This document shows positions 47,010-57,300 of a stretch of DNA of 64,000 nt, in pieces (position 1 is the first letter of the stretch; every line of letters starts with the position of its first letter). The stretch is from an uncultured Cytophagales bacterium. GTDB taxonomy: Bacteria; Bacteroidota; Bacteroidia; Cytophagales; Bernardetiaceae. Under the pieces are notes generated by a model. It did not search any database and was not told the DNA's origin. It was given only the letters and a program-made list of their open reading frames with translations. The stretch covers positions 1 to 64,000 of the forward strand of contig CAKZOK010000150.1 of assembly GCA_937136415.1 (NCBI GenBank). Reading direction: 5' to 3'. The translations under genes were made by a program, and so were the position numbers.

Positions 47010-47792
47010 TCAATCATTAAAATGCGCCTTCGGAAAACAACCTCTAAAACCTTTTCTATTTAATTTTTTGGCAAAACTACTCGCTTGTGTAGCATTCATA
47101 TCTCCTACCGAAACTCTAAAAAGTCGTTGTGAATGGTCTTTTGTCCAACTCACACGAATATAAACTTCTTTAAAACCTTTTTTCATTGCTACTTTTCCTT
47201 TCTGCACAGCATTTTTAAGGTCTTTATAGCTTCCAATCTGAACCCCAAAATCTTTGGGATATTTTTGAGTTCCCCAAATACTATAAGTTCTTGGGAGATA
47301 TTTATTTTTCTTTTGAGCTTTTTTGATATTTATTTTTCGGCGTGGTTTTCTTCGTTTCTTTTTTGTTCTTTTCTCATCTTTTGACGAGAGCGTAACTCCA
47401 TCTGCACCAGCACGCAAAAGACGAATCTCAATATTAACAACACCATCACGAATCATATCTAGTTTTTTTGCTGTCGCATAAGAAAGGTCAATGATTCTCC
47501 CTGGTTTGAAAGGTCCTCGGTCATTTACTCTCACAATAGCTGTTTTGCCATTATTTTTATTGGTAACTTCTACAAGACTATTAAACAATATTTTTTTATG
47601 GGCAGCCGTTGCATCGTACATATTATATTTTTCGCCACTTGCTGTGGGTCTGCCATGGAATTTTGTTCCATAATAAGAGGCTTTTCCTCGTTGTGTGTAG
47701 CCTAATTTTTGATAATCATACTCATTTGTTCCACTTAATTGCAATAAAGCAAAGGGAATAATTGCATAATAAAAAATGTATTTTAATTTCAT
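47010..47792 (-). CDS. rlpA: RlpA-like septal/envelope protein with DPBB and SPOR domains
   Basis: 260 residues from ATG 47792; a TTG at 47801 would add three residues. After a signal peptide comes a double-psi beta-barrel (RGKASYYGTKFHGRPTASGE ... VRVNDRGPF ... IDLSYATAKKL), the RlpA lytic transglycosylase fold with the expected Asp/His region. A Lys/Arg-rich linker (about 140-165) leads to a SPOR domain (about 180-258: VQIGSYKDLKNA...), which binds denuded septal glycan. The symbol is by family; activity is unproven. Confidence 0.85.
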   Translation of the reverse strand: MKLKYIFYYAIIPFALLQLSGTNEYDYQKLGYTQRGKASYYGTKFHGRPTASGEKYNMYDATAAHKKILFNSLVEVTNKNNGKTAIVRVNDRGPFKPGRIIDLSYATAKKLDMIRDGVVNIEIRLLRAGADGVTLSSKDEKRTKKKRRKPRRKINIKKAQKKNKYLPRTYSIWGTQKYPKDFGVQIGSYKDLKNAVQKGKVAMKKGFKEVYIRVSWTKDHSQRLFRVSVGDMNATQASSFAKKLNRKGFRGCFPKAHFND

Positions 47793-47880
47793 AAAAAACA
47801 AATAAAAAGATAAGATTTTGGATAGAATTATTAATTCTATTATAGAGAGAGTTAGTTATGAAGTTGTTTAAGAATGGCTA

Positions 47881-47924
47881 TTTTTCCATAGAATTAGATT
47901 TGCAAACCCAATTCTATGGAAAAA
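47881..47924. repeat. Perfect 15-bp inverted repeat
   Basis: TTTTTCCATAGAATT (47881-47895) and AATTCTATGGAAAAA (47910-47924), 14-nt loop. CAAACCCAATTCTAT from its right side recurs at 57682-57696 without the left arm. It has no terminator-like T-run. Confidence 0.6.
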
Positions 47925-47938
47925 TAAAACTATCCATC

Positions 47939-47970
47939 TTCTGTGACACACAGAACACAGCTTGTCTATT
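47939..47970. repeat. Dispersed palindromic repeat B, copy 2
   Basis: TTCTGTG-ACA-CACAGAA, then CACAGCTTGTC and a T-run. It matches copies at 34294 and 57720 in the CACAGAACAC core and GCTTG tail. Confidence 0.65.
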
Positions 47971-48116
47971 TTTAAACAACTTATATGCTAATTAGTGATT
48001 TTTAAAGAGTTTTGCAATTCTGAAAGGCTTATTTTTCTATTTTTTTTTATGAAAAAAGATTCTTTTTAGCTTATTTTGTAATCAAAACTTTACTATAATT
48101 ATTTATCACTCAAACT

Positions 48117-48446
48117 ATGAAACAACAAACAACTAGAAATTCAGACTCAAAACTTCTTCAATTTTTGCGTATTATTGGTCTAATAGAAGGGATTTCTTTT
48201 TTGGTTATTCTTTTTCTTACGATGCCCCTCAAATATATTTGGGAAATGAAAGCCCCAAATCAAATTGTGGGCATGGGACACGGAATCTTATTTATTGCCT
48301 ACTGTTTTTTGGTTGTGATTGTTGGTTATAAATTCAAATGGAAATTACTTACTATTTTTTGGGCTTTATTGGCTTCTATTATTCCTTTTGGAACTTTTGT
48401 AGCTGATAAAAAGATTTTTAAGGAAGAAAACTCTCCCATTAATTAA
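48117..48446 (+). CDS. DUF3817 membrane protein
   Basis: 109 residues with three membrane helices (about 14-38, 55-70, 76-98). The family block is FLRIIGLIEGISFLVILFL ... MGHGILFIAYCFL, with the conserved GMGHG. Function unknown; members are small inner-membrane proteins. It is convergent with the ankyrin gene, whose stop codon is 8 bp away. Confidence 0.85.
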   Translation: MKQQTTRNSDSKLLQFLRIIGLIEGISFLVILFLTMPLKYIWEMKAPNQIVGMGHGILFIAYCFLVVIVGYKFKWKLLTIFWALLASIIPFGTFVADKKIFKEENSPIN

Positions 48447-48454
48447 TTCTATTT

Positions 48455-49324
48455 TCATATATCCTTTCCACGTTTTCCTCCATTTTTTTCGAAAAGAGGT
48501 GTTAGACTTTTATCTAATTTGGAGTGGGTTTGTTTTTTATAAATATCCATTGGTGTAGAACCAATAGGATAAGAATAACGACTAGGTTTTGATGATTTCG
48601 AACCCACTTGATGAATCGTTTGAGCATTGATATTTGCACCATTTTTGATTAAGATGCGAGCTACTTCATAATTACCTCCTTTAGCTGCATAATGTAAAGG
48701 TGTCCAACCGTTTGCATCTGTATCATTCGGGTTAAGATTGTATTTTTCGACAAAAAATTCTGTTATTTGTGGCGATTCCGAACGCTCACAAAGTTTATGA
48801 AAAACACTCTGTTTTATTTCATTCCGAGTTGTATCTGGAAAATATCCATAACGCATCAAAAGTGTAAGCAAATCAGATTCTTTTTCAAAAAATGCTCCTT
48901 TTTTCTGGTCATAAATATATTCCCAAATATCTTTTTCTTCTGTATTTTTGAGTTTGAAATTTGCTTTTTCTTGTAATAATAATTGCATTACCTCATAACT
49001 ATTCATAAAATTATCCACAGCAAAATGTAAAGCTGTATTCTTATTTTTGCTTTGTTTATCTATTTTTGCTCCTTTTTCTAAAAGTAATTTTACAATTTCT
49101 ACTTTTGATTTTTGAGCAGCAATATGCAGAGGAGTAAGTTGTTTTATTTTTGTTCTTTGAGTAAGTAATTTGGGGTTTTGAGTAAGTAGAGTAGCCACTT
49201 TTTTTGTCTTATTTTGACGAATTGCTCTCAAAAATTCATTATCTTCACTTGGGTCGGAAGAGCCACAACTCGTGCAAAAAACACAAACTACTAAATATAT
49301 AAAAAATAGACTTGTCTTGTGCAT
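48455..49324 (-). CDS. Ankyrin-repeat lipoprotein
   Basis: 289 residues. Lipobox CTSC (Cys about 20), then about five ankyrin repeats: KKVATLLTQNPKLLTQ, LTPLHIAAQKSKVEIVKLLL, NTALHFAVDNFMNSYEVMQL, and a later WTPLHYAAKGGNYEVARILI. It is a protein-binding envelope protein of unknown partner. It lies downstream of the CHAT-like/WD40 gene on the same strand with a 186-bp gap, so a shared transcript is possible but not shown. Confidence 0.82.
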   Translation of the reverse strand: MHKTSLFFIYLVVCVFCTSCGSSDPSEDNEFLRAIRQNKTKKVATLLTQNPKLLTQRTKIKQLTPLHIAAQKSKVEIVKLLLEKGAKIDKQSKNKNTALHFAVDNFMNSYEVMQLLLQEKANFKLKNTEEKDIWEYIYDQKKGAFFEKESDLLTLLMRYGYFPDTTRNEIKQSVFHKLCERSESPQITEFFVEKYNLNPNDTDANGWTPLHYAAKGGNYEVARILIKNGANINAQTIHQVGSKSSKPSRYSYPIGSTPMDIYKKQTHSKLDKSLTPLFEKNGGKRGKDI

Positions 49325-49510
49325 AATAGTTGTTTTTAAAGATTTAACTTTACTTCAATATAACTTTTTCAACAAAAAAACCTAGTACATTTGCTGCAAT
49401 AATTGTAAAGAAAAATATTGAAATTAAATACAAAAAATTTACCTAACAAACTAAAAAAACAAGAAGTTACACTTACGCCTCATACTTTTTAATTTCTTAT
49501 TATTGGTCTG

Positions 49511-52501
49511 TTATCTAAGCAATAATTGTTTTTGTTCTTGTGTCGAAAGTTGATAAATCTTATTTTCTTCTAGCCATTGAATAATTCCAAAAGGGGAAGT
49601 TTTCCAAACTTGTATTGCATCTTTACACTCCAAAATAATATAATTTTTGTCAGCACTTAATGTTGCTCTTTCAAGGCTTTTCAACTCTTGATGATACACT
49701 CTATTAACATCTAAAGTAGCAATATAAAAATTTTGTTTTGACGAAGTAAGTATCATTTCCTTTCCATATATTGGGTTTCCACCCTTCAAAGCCTTCATTC
49801 TGCGCCCTTTCATATCCCAAAAATCTGTCCAGTTGTCAGAAGCAGAAACCAAATAAGGCTGCCCTTGATTTTGAAGAGGGGAAAAGAAAAATGATGAAAT
49901 ATTCGGACGCTCCAAACGAGTATCTAACATATAATTTTGCTTAGTATCTAAATGATAAATTTGATAAGGTTTCAAACTCTCCAGTATTTTTTGAGCAAAA
50001 GCCAAATATTTATCATCAGCAGAACAAATTACTTCTGTATTTGATTTTACTTTTTGGCTATAAAAAATTTTGCCTTGCAAATCTAATAATTGAAGCTGGT
50101 TAAGTTCTGTAATCGCCCAAACAAATGTTCCTTTTTTAGAAAAACCTGCACTCAAATATTTTGGTTTTTTGGTAAATAAGTTTGTAATCTTAAAGGGTTT
50201 GTCTTTGTAAGATAGGTTGGCTTTATCAAATTCATCTAAAGAAATAATTGAATTTTTGATAGTCAGAATATAATTTTGAAATGGGTGCAAAGCTACTTTA
50301 TCAGCAGCAAACTCGGCTTTTATGTTCTCATTTTGGTCTATTAAGCGATAAATATTGCCAGAATAATAAATAAGCTCTACCTCTTTCTTTTGTGTTTTGA
50401 TTGATTTTTGTGCCATGTTTTGTATCCATTTTTTTCCCTCTTTTTTATCAACAAAACGCATTTGAGAAGAAGTCGCTCTCCAAAATGTAATATTATCAAT
50501 GGTTTGAATAACCAAATAATTGCCATCTTGTGTAAAATAAGGTTCTTTAATTGGCAGTTCTGCCAAATTGGTGGTTGCTTCACTGCCATCAGCAAAACGT
50601 ACCTTACAAAAACCATCTTGCGAAATAATTGCTATTTTTTGAGTATTCTGTCCATTATACATCGCAAAATAGGCTACATTTCTTTGCCATAAAGTAACCG
50701 AATCTGTTCCAAAATAATGTCTATTAAGTGTATTTTTTTTATCAATTATCCAAAAAGAAGTTGAGTCTTGAGGTATTATTTGCTTTGGTTTTTGAAGTTC
50801 TTTATTAATTTGATTTGTATTAATATTCCAAACTATCCATTTCGCAGAATCTACTTTATTTTTAGATTTTTTTAAGGTCAAATAATTATTATTTAGCCAT
50901 TTTGCATTTGTTCCTTCAAAGGTAGAAAGTAAATCTGCACCTTCCCAAAGGGCAATTACACTATCTTTTGCTTCTGTAAAAAGCAAATTTTGATTTTCAG
51001 AAAATTGCATCTTCAAAATTTTGTTTTGATTTCCACTAATTGTATCCAAAAGTTGCCCTGTTGTTGTCCAAACAAAAGCCATTGTATCAGCAGCCGAAAT
51101 AATTTTGGTATCATCTTTCGAAAACGAAAGCCCAGAAATAGTATCATTATGAGCTTGCATTTCCAAAATATTTTTTCCATACACATCTAAAATTTCTATT
51201 TTTCCATCTACAAACCCAACAGCCAAACGGTAAGGAACATTATTTGAGAAAATAATTTTTTCTATTGCTACTTTTTTCTCTATTTTTTTGATAATATCTC
51301 CTTGTAAGGAACGAATAAAAATGGCATTTTTCCCCTTTTGTTTTTTTGTTTTATTTTCAAAATAAGCAAGCCATTGAGCATCAGAAGAAACAGCGTAATT
51401 AATTTTTCCTTCGTCTTTTGCAGTCTTTTGATTATTTTTAATAGGAATTTGAGCCGAATAATAAAGATTTGCCTTATAAAAATGAGCATATAAAGCTCCT
51501 TGCGCCAAAGGAGTTGGATATTCTCTGACAGCTTTTTCTATCATTCGTATTGCTTTTGTGGTATTTTCTTTCTGCATATTATCTCCCAAATAGGTCAGGA
51601 AATTGGATTGCTGTTGGCGAGTTTGTGTGATATGCGCCTCTGCTTGGCTTTCATATTCTTGATATTGAGTCCATAAAACTACCCCTGCAAAAGCCAAAAA
51701 TAAGATTAAAAAAAATATTATTCGATACAAAAATCCTCGTTGTCTTTTCTTCTGATTTGATTTTTTGACACTACGATTATAAAGCTGATTTTCAATATCT
51801 GAAAGAGGCATAAGTTCGAATTTATATTCTTCAAACAATTTTATTTCTCGTTCTGAAAGTAAAAGCTCTGGTTTGGAAAAGGCTGAAAAAGCTGATTTTT
51901 GTTGAATAATTTTTTTGAATTGTTCTATTTTTTTTTGCTCTGGAGTTTTGGGAGTTTCTTCTATTTTTTGAGTTTGTAGTAATGTAAAATCAAGTGCATG
52001 CTCAACACTTGGCTTAACCAACATCGTAGAGGAAGTATTTGGAAGTTTTCTTGAAGCATAATTATAGGCATCTTTAATAGAACTATTTTGAGCCAGTTGC
52101 TCATAAAAATAACTACTAAAAATCGCATTATCTTCTTTATTTTGATTTTTAGAAATAGCAATCGTAATGGGCAAAAGATGCGCAATGGTCGCCGAAGGAG
52201 GAATCAAAATATCTTCCAAAATAAAACAAACCAAATTTGGCATTGTGGAAAGACGACGAATAAGCTGTTCGATAAATGTAGAATCATTCGAATCTCCTAT
52301 CCAGTGAAAAATAAAAAGCCTATCACTAAATTCTTTATCATCTAAACGCTCAAATACTTCTGAAAAAATATTTTCAGAAGCCATTATCAACTCACACGTT
52401 CCTGTTCGTTGGGGCGTAGAAAGAGCAACATCGGCAGCCAAAAAAGCAGATGTTTCGGCTGTGGAGGTCAAAAAAATTATTGGTGAATTAGTTTGTTTCA
52501 T
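49511..52501 (-). CDS. Membrane protein with degenerate CHAT/caspase-like N-terminus and WD40 repeats
   Basis: 996 residues from ATG 52501; the frame opens at a TTG 21 bp earlier. Residues 1-155 have the layout of CHAT (caspase-like) domains of Bacteroidota: a strand-rich start, then LFIFHWIGD, NLVCFILEDILIPPS, and a closing FSSYFYEQLAQNSSIKDAYNYAS that closely follows the usual FYxxLAxGxSIxxAF block. The catalytic FHxxGH His is Asp (D70) and the NGCS Cys is replaced (ILED), so protease activity is probably lost. One membrane helix follows (about 257-277), then a coiled-coil-like part, then WD40-like blades (about 350-980). The N-terminus is presumably cytoplasmic and the propeller outside, but topology is not certain. 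Confidence 0.75.
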   Translation of the reverse strand: MKQTNSPIIFLTSTAETSAFLAADVALSTPQRTGTCELIMASENIFSEVFERLDDKEFSDRLFIFHWIGDSNDSTFIEQLIRRLSTMPNLVCFILEDILIPPSATIAHLLPITIAISKNQNKEDNAIFSSYFYEQLAQNSSIKDAYNYASRKLPNTSSTMLVKPSVEHALDFTLLQTQKIEETPKTPEQKKIEQFKKIIQQKSAFSAFSKPELLLSEREIKLFEEYKFELMPLSDIENQLYNRSVKKSNQKKRQRGFLYRIIFFLILFLAFAGVVLWTQYQEYESQAEAHITQTRQQQSNFLTYLGDNMQKENTTKAIRMIEKAVREYPTPLAQGALYAHFYKANLYYSAQIPIKNNQKTAKDEGKINYAVSSDAQWLAYFENKTKKQKGKNAIFIRSLQGDIIKKIEKKVAIEKIIFSNNVPYRLAVGFVDGKIEILDVYGKNILEMQAHNDTISGLSFSKDDTKIISAADTMAFVWTTTGQLLDTISGNQNKILKMQFSENQNLLFTEAKDSVIALWEGADLLSTFEGTNAKWLNNNYLTLKKSKNKVDSAKWIVWNINTNQINKELQKPKQIIPQDSTSFWIIDKKNTLNRHYFGTDSVTLWQRNVAYFAMYNGQNTQKIAIISQDGFCKVRFADGSEATTNLAELPIKEPYFTQDGNYLVIQTIDNITFWRATSSQMRFVDKKEGKKWIQNMAQKSIKTQKKEVELIYYSGNIYRLIDQNENIKAEFAADKVALHPFQNYILTIKNSIISLDEFDKANLSYKDKPFKITNLFTKKPKYLSAGFSKKGTFVWAITELNQLQLLDLQGKIFYSQKVKSNTEVICSADDKYLAFAQKILESLKPYQIYHLDTKQNYMLDTRLERPNISSFFFSPLQNQGQPYLVSASDNWTDFWDMKGRRMKALKGGNPIYGKEMILTSSKQNFYIATLDVNRVYHQELKSLERATLSADKNYIILECKDAIQVWKTSPFGIIQWLEENKIYQLSTQEQKQLLLR

Positions 52502-52522
52502 ATAAATTTGCACAACTTGCAA

Positions 52523-52848
52523 CTATCAAAAAAATAATTGCAGAATGATAAGAACAAGGTTTTATTTCATACTACTAGATATTTTACTCTTCTGAACTCC
52601 CCTTTCTAAAGATTTTTGTTTGGGAAGGAGTCAAAAAGTCAAAATTACTAAAATCAATTCTTTAAATTAAAAAATATTTAGCAGTGTTGTTTTATTATTC
52701 TTCAACAAATAAATTTATAGAAAAATATAATCTAAATTAACTTTTTTTTAGCTAAAAACAAACATAGATAGATAATTTATGCTTAGATTACATTTTTTTA
52801 TCATTTGCAAAAAAAATATTTCATCTTTATTTTACCTTTTTTATAGAC
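52523..52848. other. Intergenic region between divergent genes
   Basis: 326 bp, AT-rich. A TATGTTTG -7-like box on the minus strand (52759-52766) might serve the CHAT-like gene but lacks a spaced TTTG. No ORF and no strong hairpin seen. Confidence 0.4.
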
Positions 52849-53640
52849 GTGTCCAATTTTACTCCAAAAGACCAGAACAAAGCTTTAAAAACTACCTCAA
52901 CTACTTCAAATCAAAATAATGAATGGTTTGCAACATGGTTTGATTCTCATTATTATCATATTCTTTACAAGGATAGAGATGACACTGAAGCTCGTTTGTT
53001 TATAGATAATATTAGTTTGTATCTCAACTTTCTTCCCAACGACAAATTATTAGATTTGGCGTGTGGCAAGGGTCGTCATTCTATTTATTTGAATCAAAAA
53101 GGGCTTTTTGTGGAGGGAATAGATTTATCAGAAGAAAGTATTCATTATGCTCAACAATTCGAAAATGAGCGTTTGCATTTTAGTCAGCATGACATGAGAA
53201 AAATTTATAAAAAATCTCATTTTGATTTTATTTTGAATCTTTTTACTAGCTTTGGATATTTTCAAACAGATAAAGAAAACCAAGAGGCAATTATAGCTAT
53301 GGCAAAGGCACTTCAATTTGAAGGCAGAATTGTATTAGATTTTTTTAATACGACTAAAGTTTTGAAAACTCTTATCGATTATGAAGAAAAAATTATAGAG
53401 GGAATAACTTTCAAAATTTCAAAGACAATACAAGATAATTTTATCATAAAAGATATTCATTTTGAAGATAAAAATAAAGAATTTCATTTTCAAGAGCGAG
53501 TAAAAGCCATTCAAGCAACAGATTTTTTGCGTTATTTCCGAGAGGCAGGGCTAACAGTAGCACGAATTTTTGGAGATTATGATTTATCTGAATTTGAAGA
53601 AGAAACCTCTGAACGCATGATTTTTGTGGTAGAAAAGTGA
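52849..53640 (+). CDS. Class I SAM-dependent methyltransferase, GTG start
   Basis: 263 residues. The start is GTG at 52849; the next Met is too far in. Motif I is LLDLACGKGRHSIYL (about 64-78), then VEGIDLSEESI (motif post I). The family (PF13649/Methyltransf_25 type) acts on small molecules or unknown substrates. It is followed by the NUDIX gene after 75 bp. Confidence 0.85.
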   Translation: MSNFTPKDQNKALKTTSTTSNQNNEWFATWFDSHYYHILYKDRDDTEARLFIDNISLYLNFLPNDKLLDLACGKGRHSIYLNQKGLFVEGIDLSEESIHYAQQFENERLHFSQHDMRKIYKKSHFDFILNLFTSFGYFQTDKENQEAIIAMAKALQFEGRIVLDFFNTTKVLKTLIDYEEKIIEGITFKISKTIQDNFIIKDIHFEDKNKEFHFQERVKAIQATDFLRYFREAGLTVARIFGDYDLSEFEEETSERMIFVVEK

Positions 53641-53715
53641 TTAGTTATTAGAAAATTGCTTTTTGATAAGATTGTTTTAACTAAAAAAAATCGTAATCTG
53701 TAATTTAATTATTAT

Positions 53716-54210
53716 ATGGATACATCTTTGGAAAAAATATATGGTCACAAAATCAGAACCCAAGTTTGTGGAATTTGCCACGATGAAAAAGGGCGTGTAC
53801 TTGTTGTAACAATGAAAGGAATTTCATCTGATTTGGAACAAAACAAATCTTTTTTAGCTCCTGTCGGTGGTGGAATAGAGTTGGGAGAAAGTGCTACTGA
53901 TGCTTTGAAACGAGAATTTTTGGAAGAAACTGGCTTGGAAATCGAAATTGATTACTTTATGTGCATTTATGAATATATCAGTTTGCCTATTCATTCTATC
54001 GAATTATTTTTTGCTGTTCGTCCTTGTGGTGGAAAACTAAAAATAGGCACAGACCCCGAACAAGGCAAGCAACAAATTATTACTTCAGTAGATTATTTAG
54101 AATACTCAAAAATTATTGCACTTTCCTTCGAAGAAAGACATGGGATTTTTAAATATGCAGCCTCAATAGAACAACTAAAAAAACTAAAAGGGTATATTAA
54201 AGGTAGCTAA
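53716..54210 (+). CDS. NUDIX hydrolase
   Basis: 164 residues. Complete NUDIX box G52-L74 (GxxxxxE...REFLEETGL) with E58, R66, E67, E70 and E71. The substrate is a nucleoside diphosphate derivative that cannot be told. The frame is intact. A 107-bp gap separates it from the kinase at 54318, which has its own promoter. Confidence 0.9.
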   Translation: MDTSLEKIYGHKIRTQVCGICHDEKGRVLVVTMKGISSDLEQNKSFLAPVGGGIELGESATDALKREFLEETGLEIEIDYFMCIYEYISLPIHSIELFFAVRPCGGKLKIGTDPEQGKQQIITSVDYLEYSKIIALSFEERHGIFKYAASIEQLKKLKGYIKGS

Positions 54211-54265
54211 TTTTTAAGTTATTATTTAAAAATGTTATACGTGCTTTTTTTGCTAAAATAACTTT

Positions 54266-54294
54266 TTTGTTATGATAAAAAATAGATATTTTTG
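54266..54294 (+). promoter_or_regulatory. Promoter of the propeller histidine kinase gene
   Basis: Plus strand: TTTG (54266-54269), 17-nt spacer, TATTTTTG (54287-54294). The spacer is two bases short of ideal. The predicted start near 54301 gives a short leader to ATG 54318. Confidence 0.5.
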
Positions 54295-54317
54295 GTAGTT
54301 GTGTCAAATACCATTAC

Positions 54318-57300
54318 ATGAAATATCTCGTTCCCCATCTTCTTTTATTGTATTTTCTATTTTCGGCAAGCTACTCTCTTGCGCAATCTATTGGTTTGCG
54401 TCATTATGACGTAGATGAAGGATTGCCCCAAGGCGATATTTATCAAATTAAACAAGATAAAAATGGTTTTTTATGGATAGCAACTGGCAATGGTTTTTCT
54501 CGTTTTGATGGACACCAAATGCAATCCTTTACCTCAAAAGATGGATTAGCTGACAGTTTTGTTACCACTTTGGCTACTGATTCTCTTCGAAATAGTATTT
54601 GGCTTGGACACCCAAACGGCTTTTTGTCTTATTATGACAAAGAAAATAATTCAATTCAAATCATTAATACATCTTCTCAAAATTTACTTAGTGATATTAG
54701 ACAAGTTTATGTTGAAAAAAAACATGTTTGGGCATTGACAGAAAAAGAAGGATTGTTTAAAATTGATTTTAACAACGTAAATAATAAAACTCAATCAAAA
54801 GAATCAAAAGAATCTCTCAATTATCAAACCTCTTACTTTCCATCTCCCAAAACACAGAAAGAAAGATGTAAGGTTTTTGAAAAATTATCTAATAATACAT
54901 TTTTGGTTGGAACTAATAATGGGCTTTTTATTGCTTCTTTGAAGGATAATAAATTTATTTTTACTACACAAATAAAAGAATTAGAAGGTATAGAAATTCA
55001 TTCTATTACGAAAAAAAAACAAGGACAAATTGGTTTTTGGATAGGAACAAAAAACAATGGTATTTATGACTTTTTTGCTGCCAATGATGTCAGAAAAGCA
55101 TTTGCAAGCCGAACAGAAATAGCAACAGAATACATTACTTCAATACTGGAAGACAAAAGAGGAAAATTGTGGATAGGAACAAAAAATAATGGATTATTTA
55201 GAATAGAATCTACAAAAAAAGAAGAGAAAATAGTTAATATCGAACATTATACTATCAAAAATGGGCTTCCAAACTCATCAATTTCGTGTATTTTACAAGA
55301 TTATGAAGGAAGCATTTGGATAGGAACAGAAAATAATGGACTTGTTTTGGTTCTCAACGAAATGTTTGAAGTTTATACACATATTCATAACCTTTCAAAT
55401 GAAAATATTTTATCTATTTTGCGCCTTAATGAAAATACACTTCTTCTAGGAACTGACCACAACATAACTTCGCTCACTCAAAGAAAAGATTCTATTCTTT
55501 TTCAACCCTATTTAAAGGCTCTTCCACAAACTCCAGTACACACTATTTTTCAAGATTTTTCGGATATAATATGGATAGGAACAGAAAAAAAAGGTCTATT
55601 TACTTATAATCCAGCCACTAATTCTTTAAAATCAATTAAAGATATTACTGACAAAACCATCAACAAAATAACGACCGATGATGATGGAAATATATGGATA
55701 GCTACAAATTCGCAAGGATTGTTTAAATATATAAAATCTGAAAAGCGTTTTAGTCAGATTTTGCCCTCCAAAACAACTCCAATAAAGCAAATACAGGATA
55801 TTTATAAAGACAAAAATAATCGTATTTGGATTGCTGCTTCAGAAGCTCCTCTTGCTTATTGGAAAGACAATAAACTTACTGTTTTGGATTCTGTTTCTGA
55901 ATTTGATAATATAAAAGCAACTTGTTTTGCAGAGGATATTGAAAATACGTTGTGGATAGGTACAGAAGGTTCAGGTGTTTTTTCTTATTCGGAAAAAGGC
56001 ATCAAAAAATATACTACCACAAACGGACTGGCATCAAATTATTCGTATTTTATTGCTGCTGACAGAAATTATAATATTTGGATTGGTTCGAAAAAGGGAA
56101 TTACAAGACTGCGTCCAAAAGATGATTTGACCAAAATTTATCATCAATCTGATGGGCTGATAGGAGCAAAAGCAAATAGAAATGCAACCGAAAAAGATTT
56201 TAATGGCGATTTGTGGCTAGGAACAACAAGAGGACTAATTCATTATATCGGACAAAATGACCATATAAACTTGGTACGTCCTAAGGTAATTTTGAGTGGT
56301 TTTCATATTTTTGGAAAAAAACAAACCTTTGACAAAAATTTGGTATTGCCCTACAATGATTATAGACTTCGTTTTGATTTCAAAACCATTACATTTCGTT
56401 ACCCCAATAAAGTAAAATTCAAATATCGCTTGAAAGGTCTTGATAATAATTGGTCAGAAATAACAACTCAACACTTTGCTTATTATTCTCATTTGGAAGA
56501 TGGAAATTATCAATTTGAAGTATTGGCTACCAATGATGACGGAATTTGGGCAAAAATCCCTGCTACTTATGCCTTCAAAATTGCCACTCCTTTTTGGAAA
56601 CAAGCGTGGTTTTTTGCTATCTGTGTAAGTTTGGGATTTAGCTTATTGGTCAGTTATATACATTTGAGAACCAATTTTTTAGAGCGAAAAAAGAAAATAT
56701 TAGAAGATGAAGTAGCCAAACAAACCGAAAAATTGAAGTTACAAAACAGAGAACTAGCTATCACAAATTCATTACTTCAAGAATCTGAAAATGAACTTTC
56801 TCAATCGAATGATATAAAAGACCGTATGTTTTCGATTATCTCTCATGACTTACGTGCGCCACTAGCAACACTTCAAAATTTTTTAAAAATGTTTATTTCA
56901 TATAAAAATGTATTTACTGATGATGAAATCGACAAAATAACAAAAGAAATAAACAAATCATTGGGAAATGTAGGTGACCTTTTAGAAAACCTTTTGCAAT
57001 GGTCTAGGGCGCAAATGGGGCATTTAGAAACCAAACTAGAACCTCTTTTGGTAACTGATTATATTCAAAAAAATATTGAATTATTGCTTCCAGCAGCCAA
57101 AAACAAACAAATAAATCTTCAAGTTTCTAGAATAACAACAGAATTTTTGGTAGAAGCCGACCCCAACTTACTCAATTTTATTCTTCGTAATCTTATCAGT
57201 AACGCCATAAAATTTACTAATCCAAATGGAACTGTTACGGTAGGTCTGACTGCTCAGGCACATGATACAAATGGCGATACAATGGTTCATCTTTCGGTAA

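Larger units (their letters stand above)
47802..48116. other. Intergenic region with a hairpin and repeat B copy
   Basis: 315 bp between divergent genes. It holds a perfect 15-bp hairpin (47881-47924) and repeat B copy 2 (47939-47970), the two parts being shared in the same order with 57682-57755. No gene seen. Promoters for the RlpA gene (minus) and DUF3817 gene (plus) should be here, but I do not see a clear TAnnTTTG. Confidence 0.5.
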
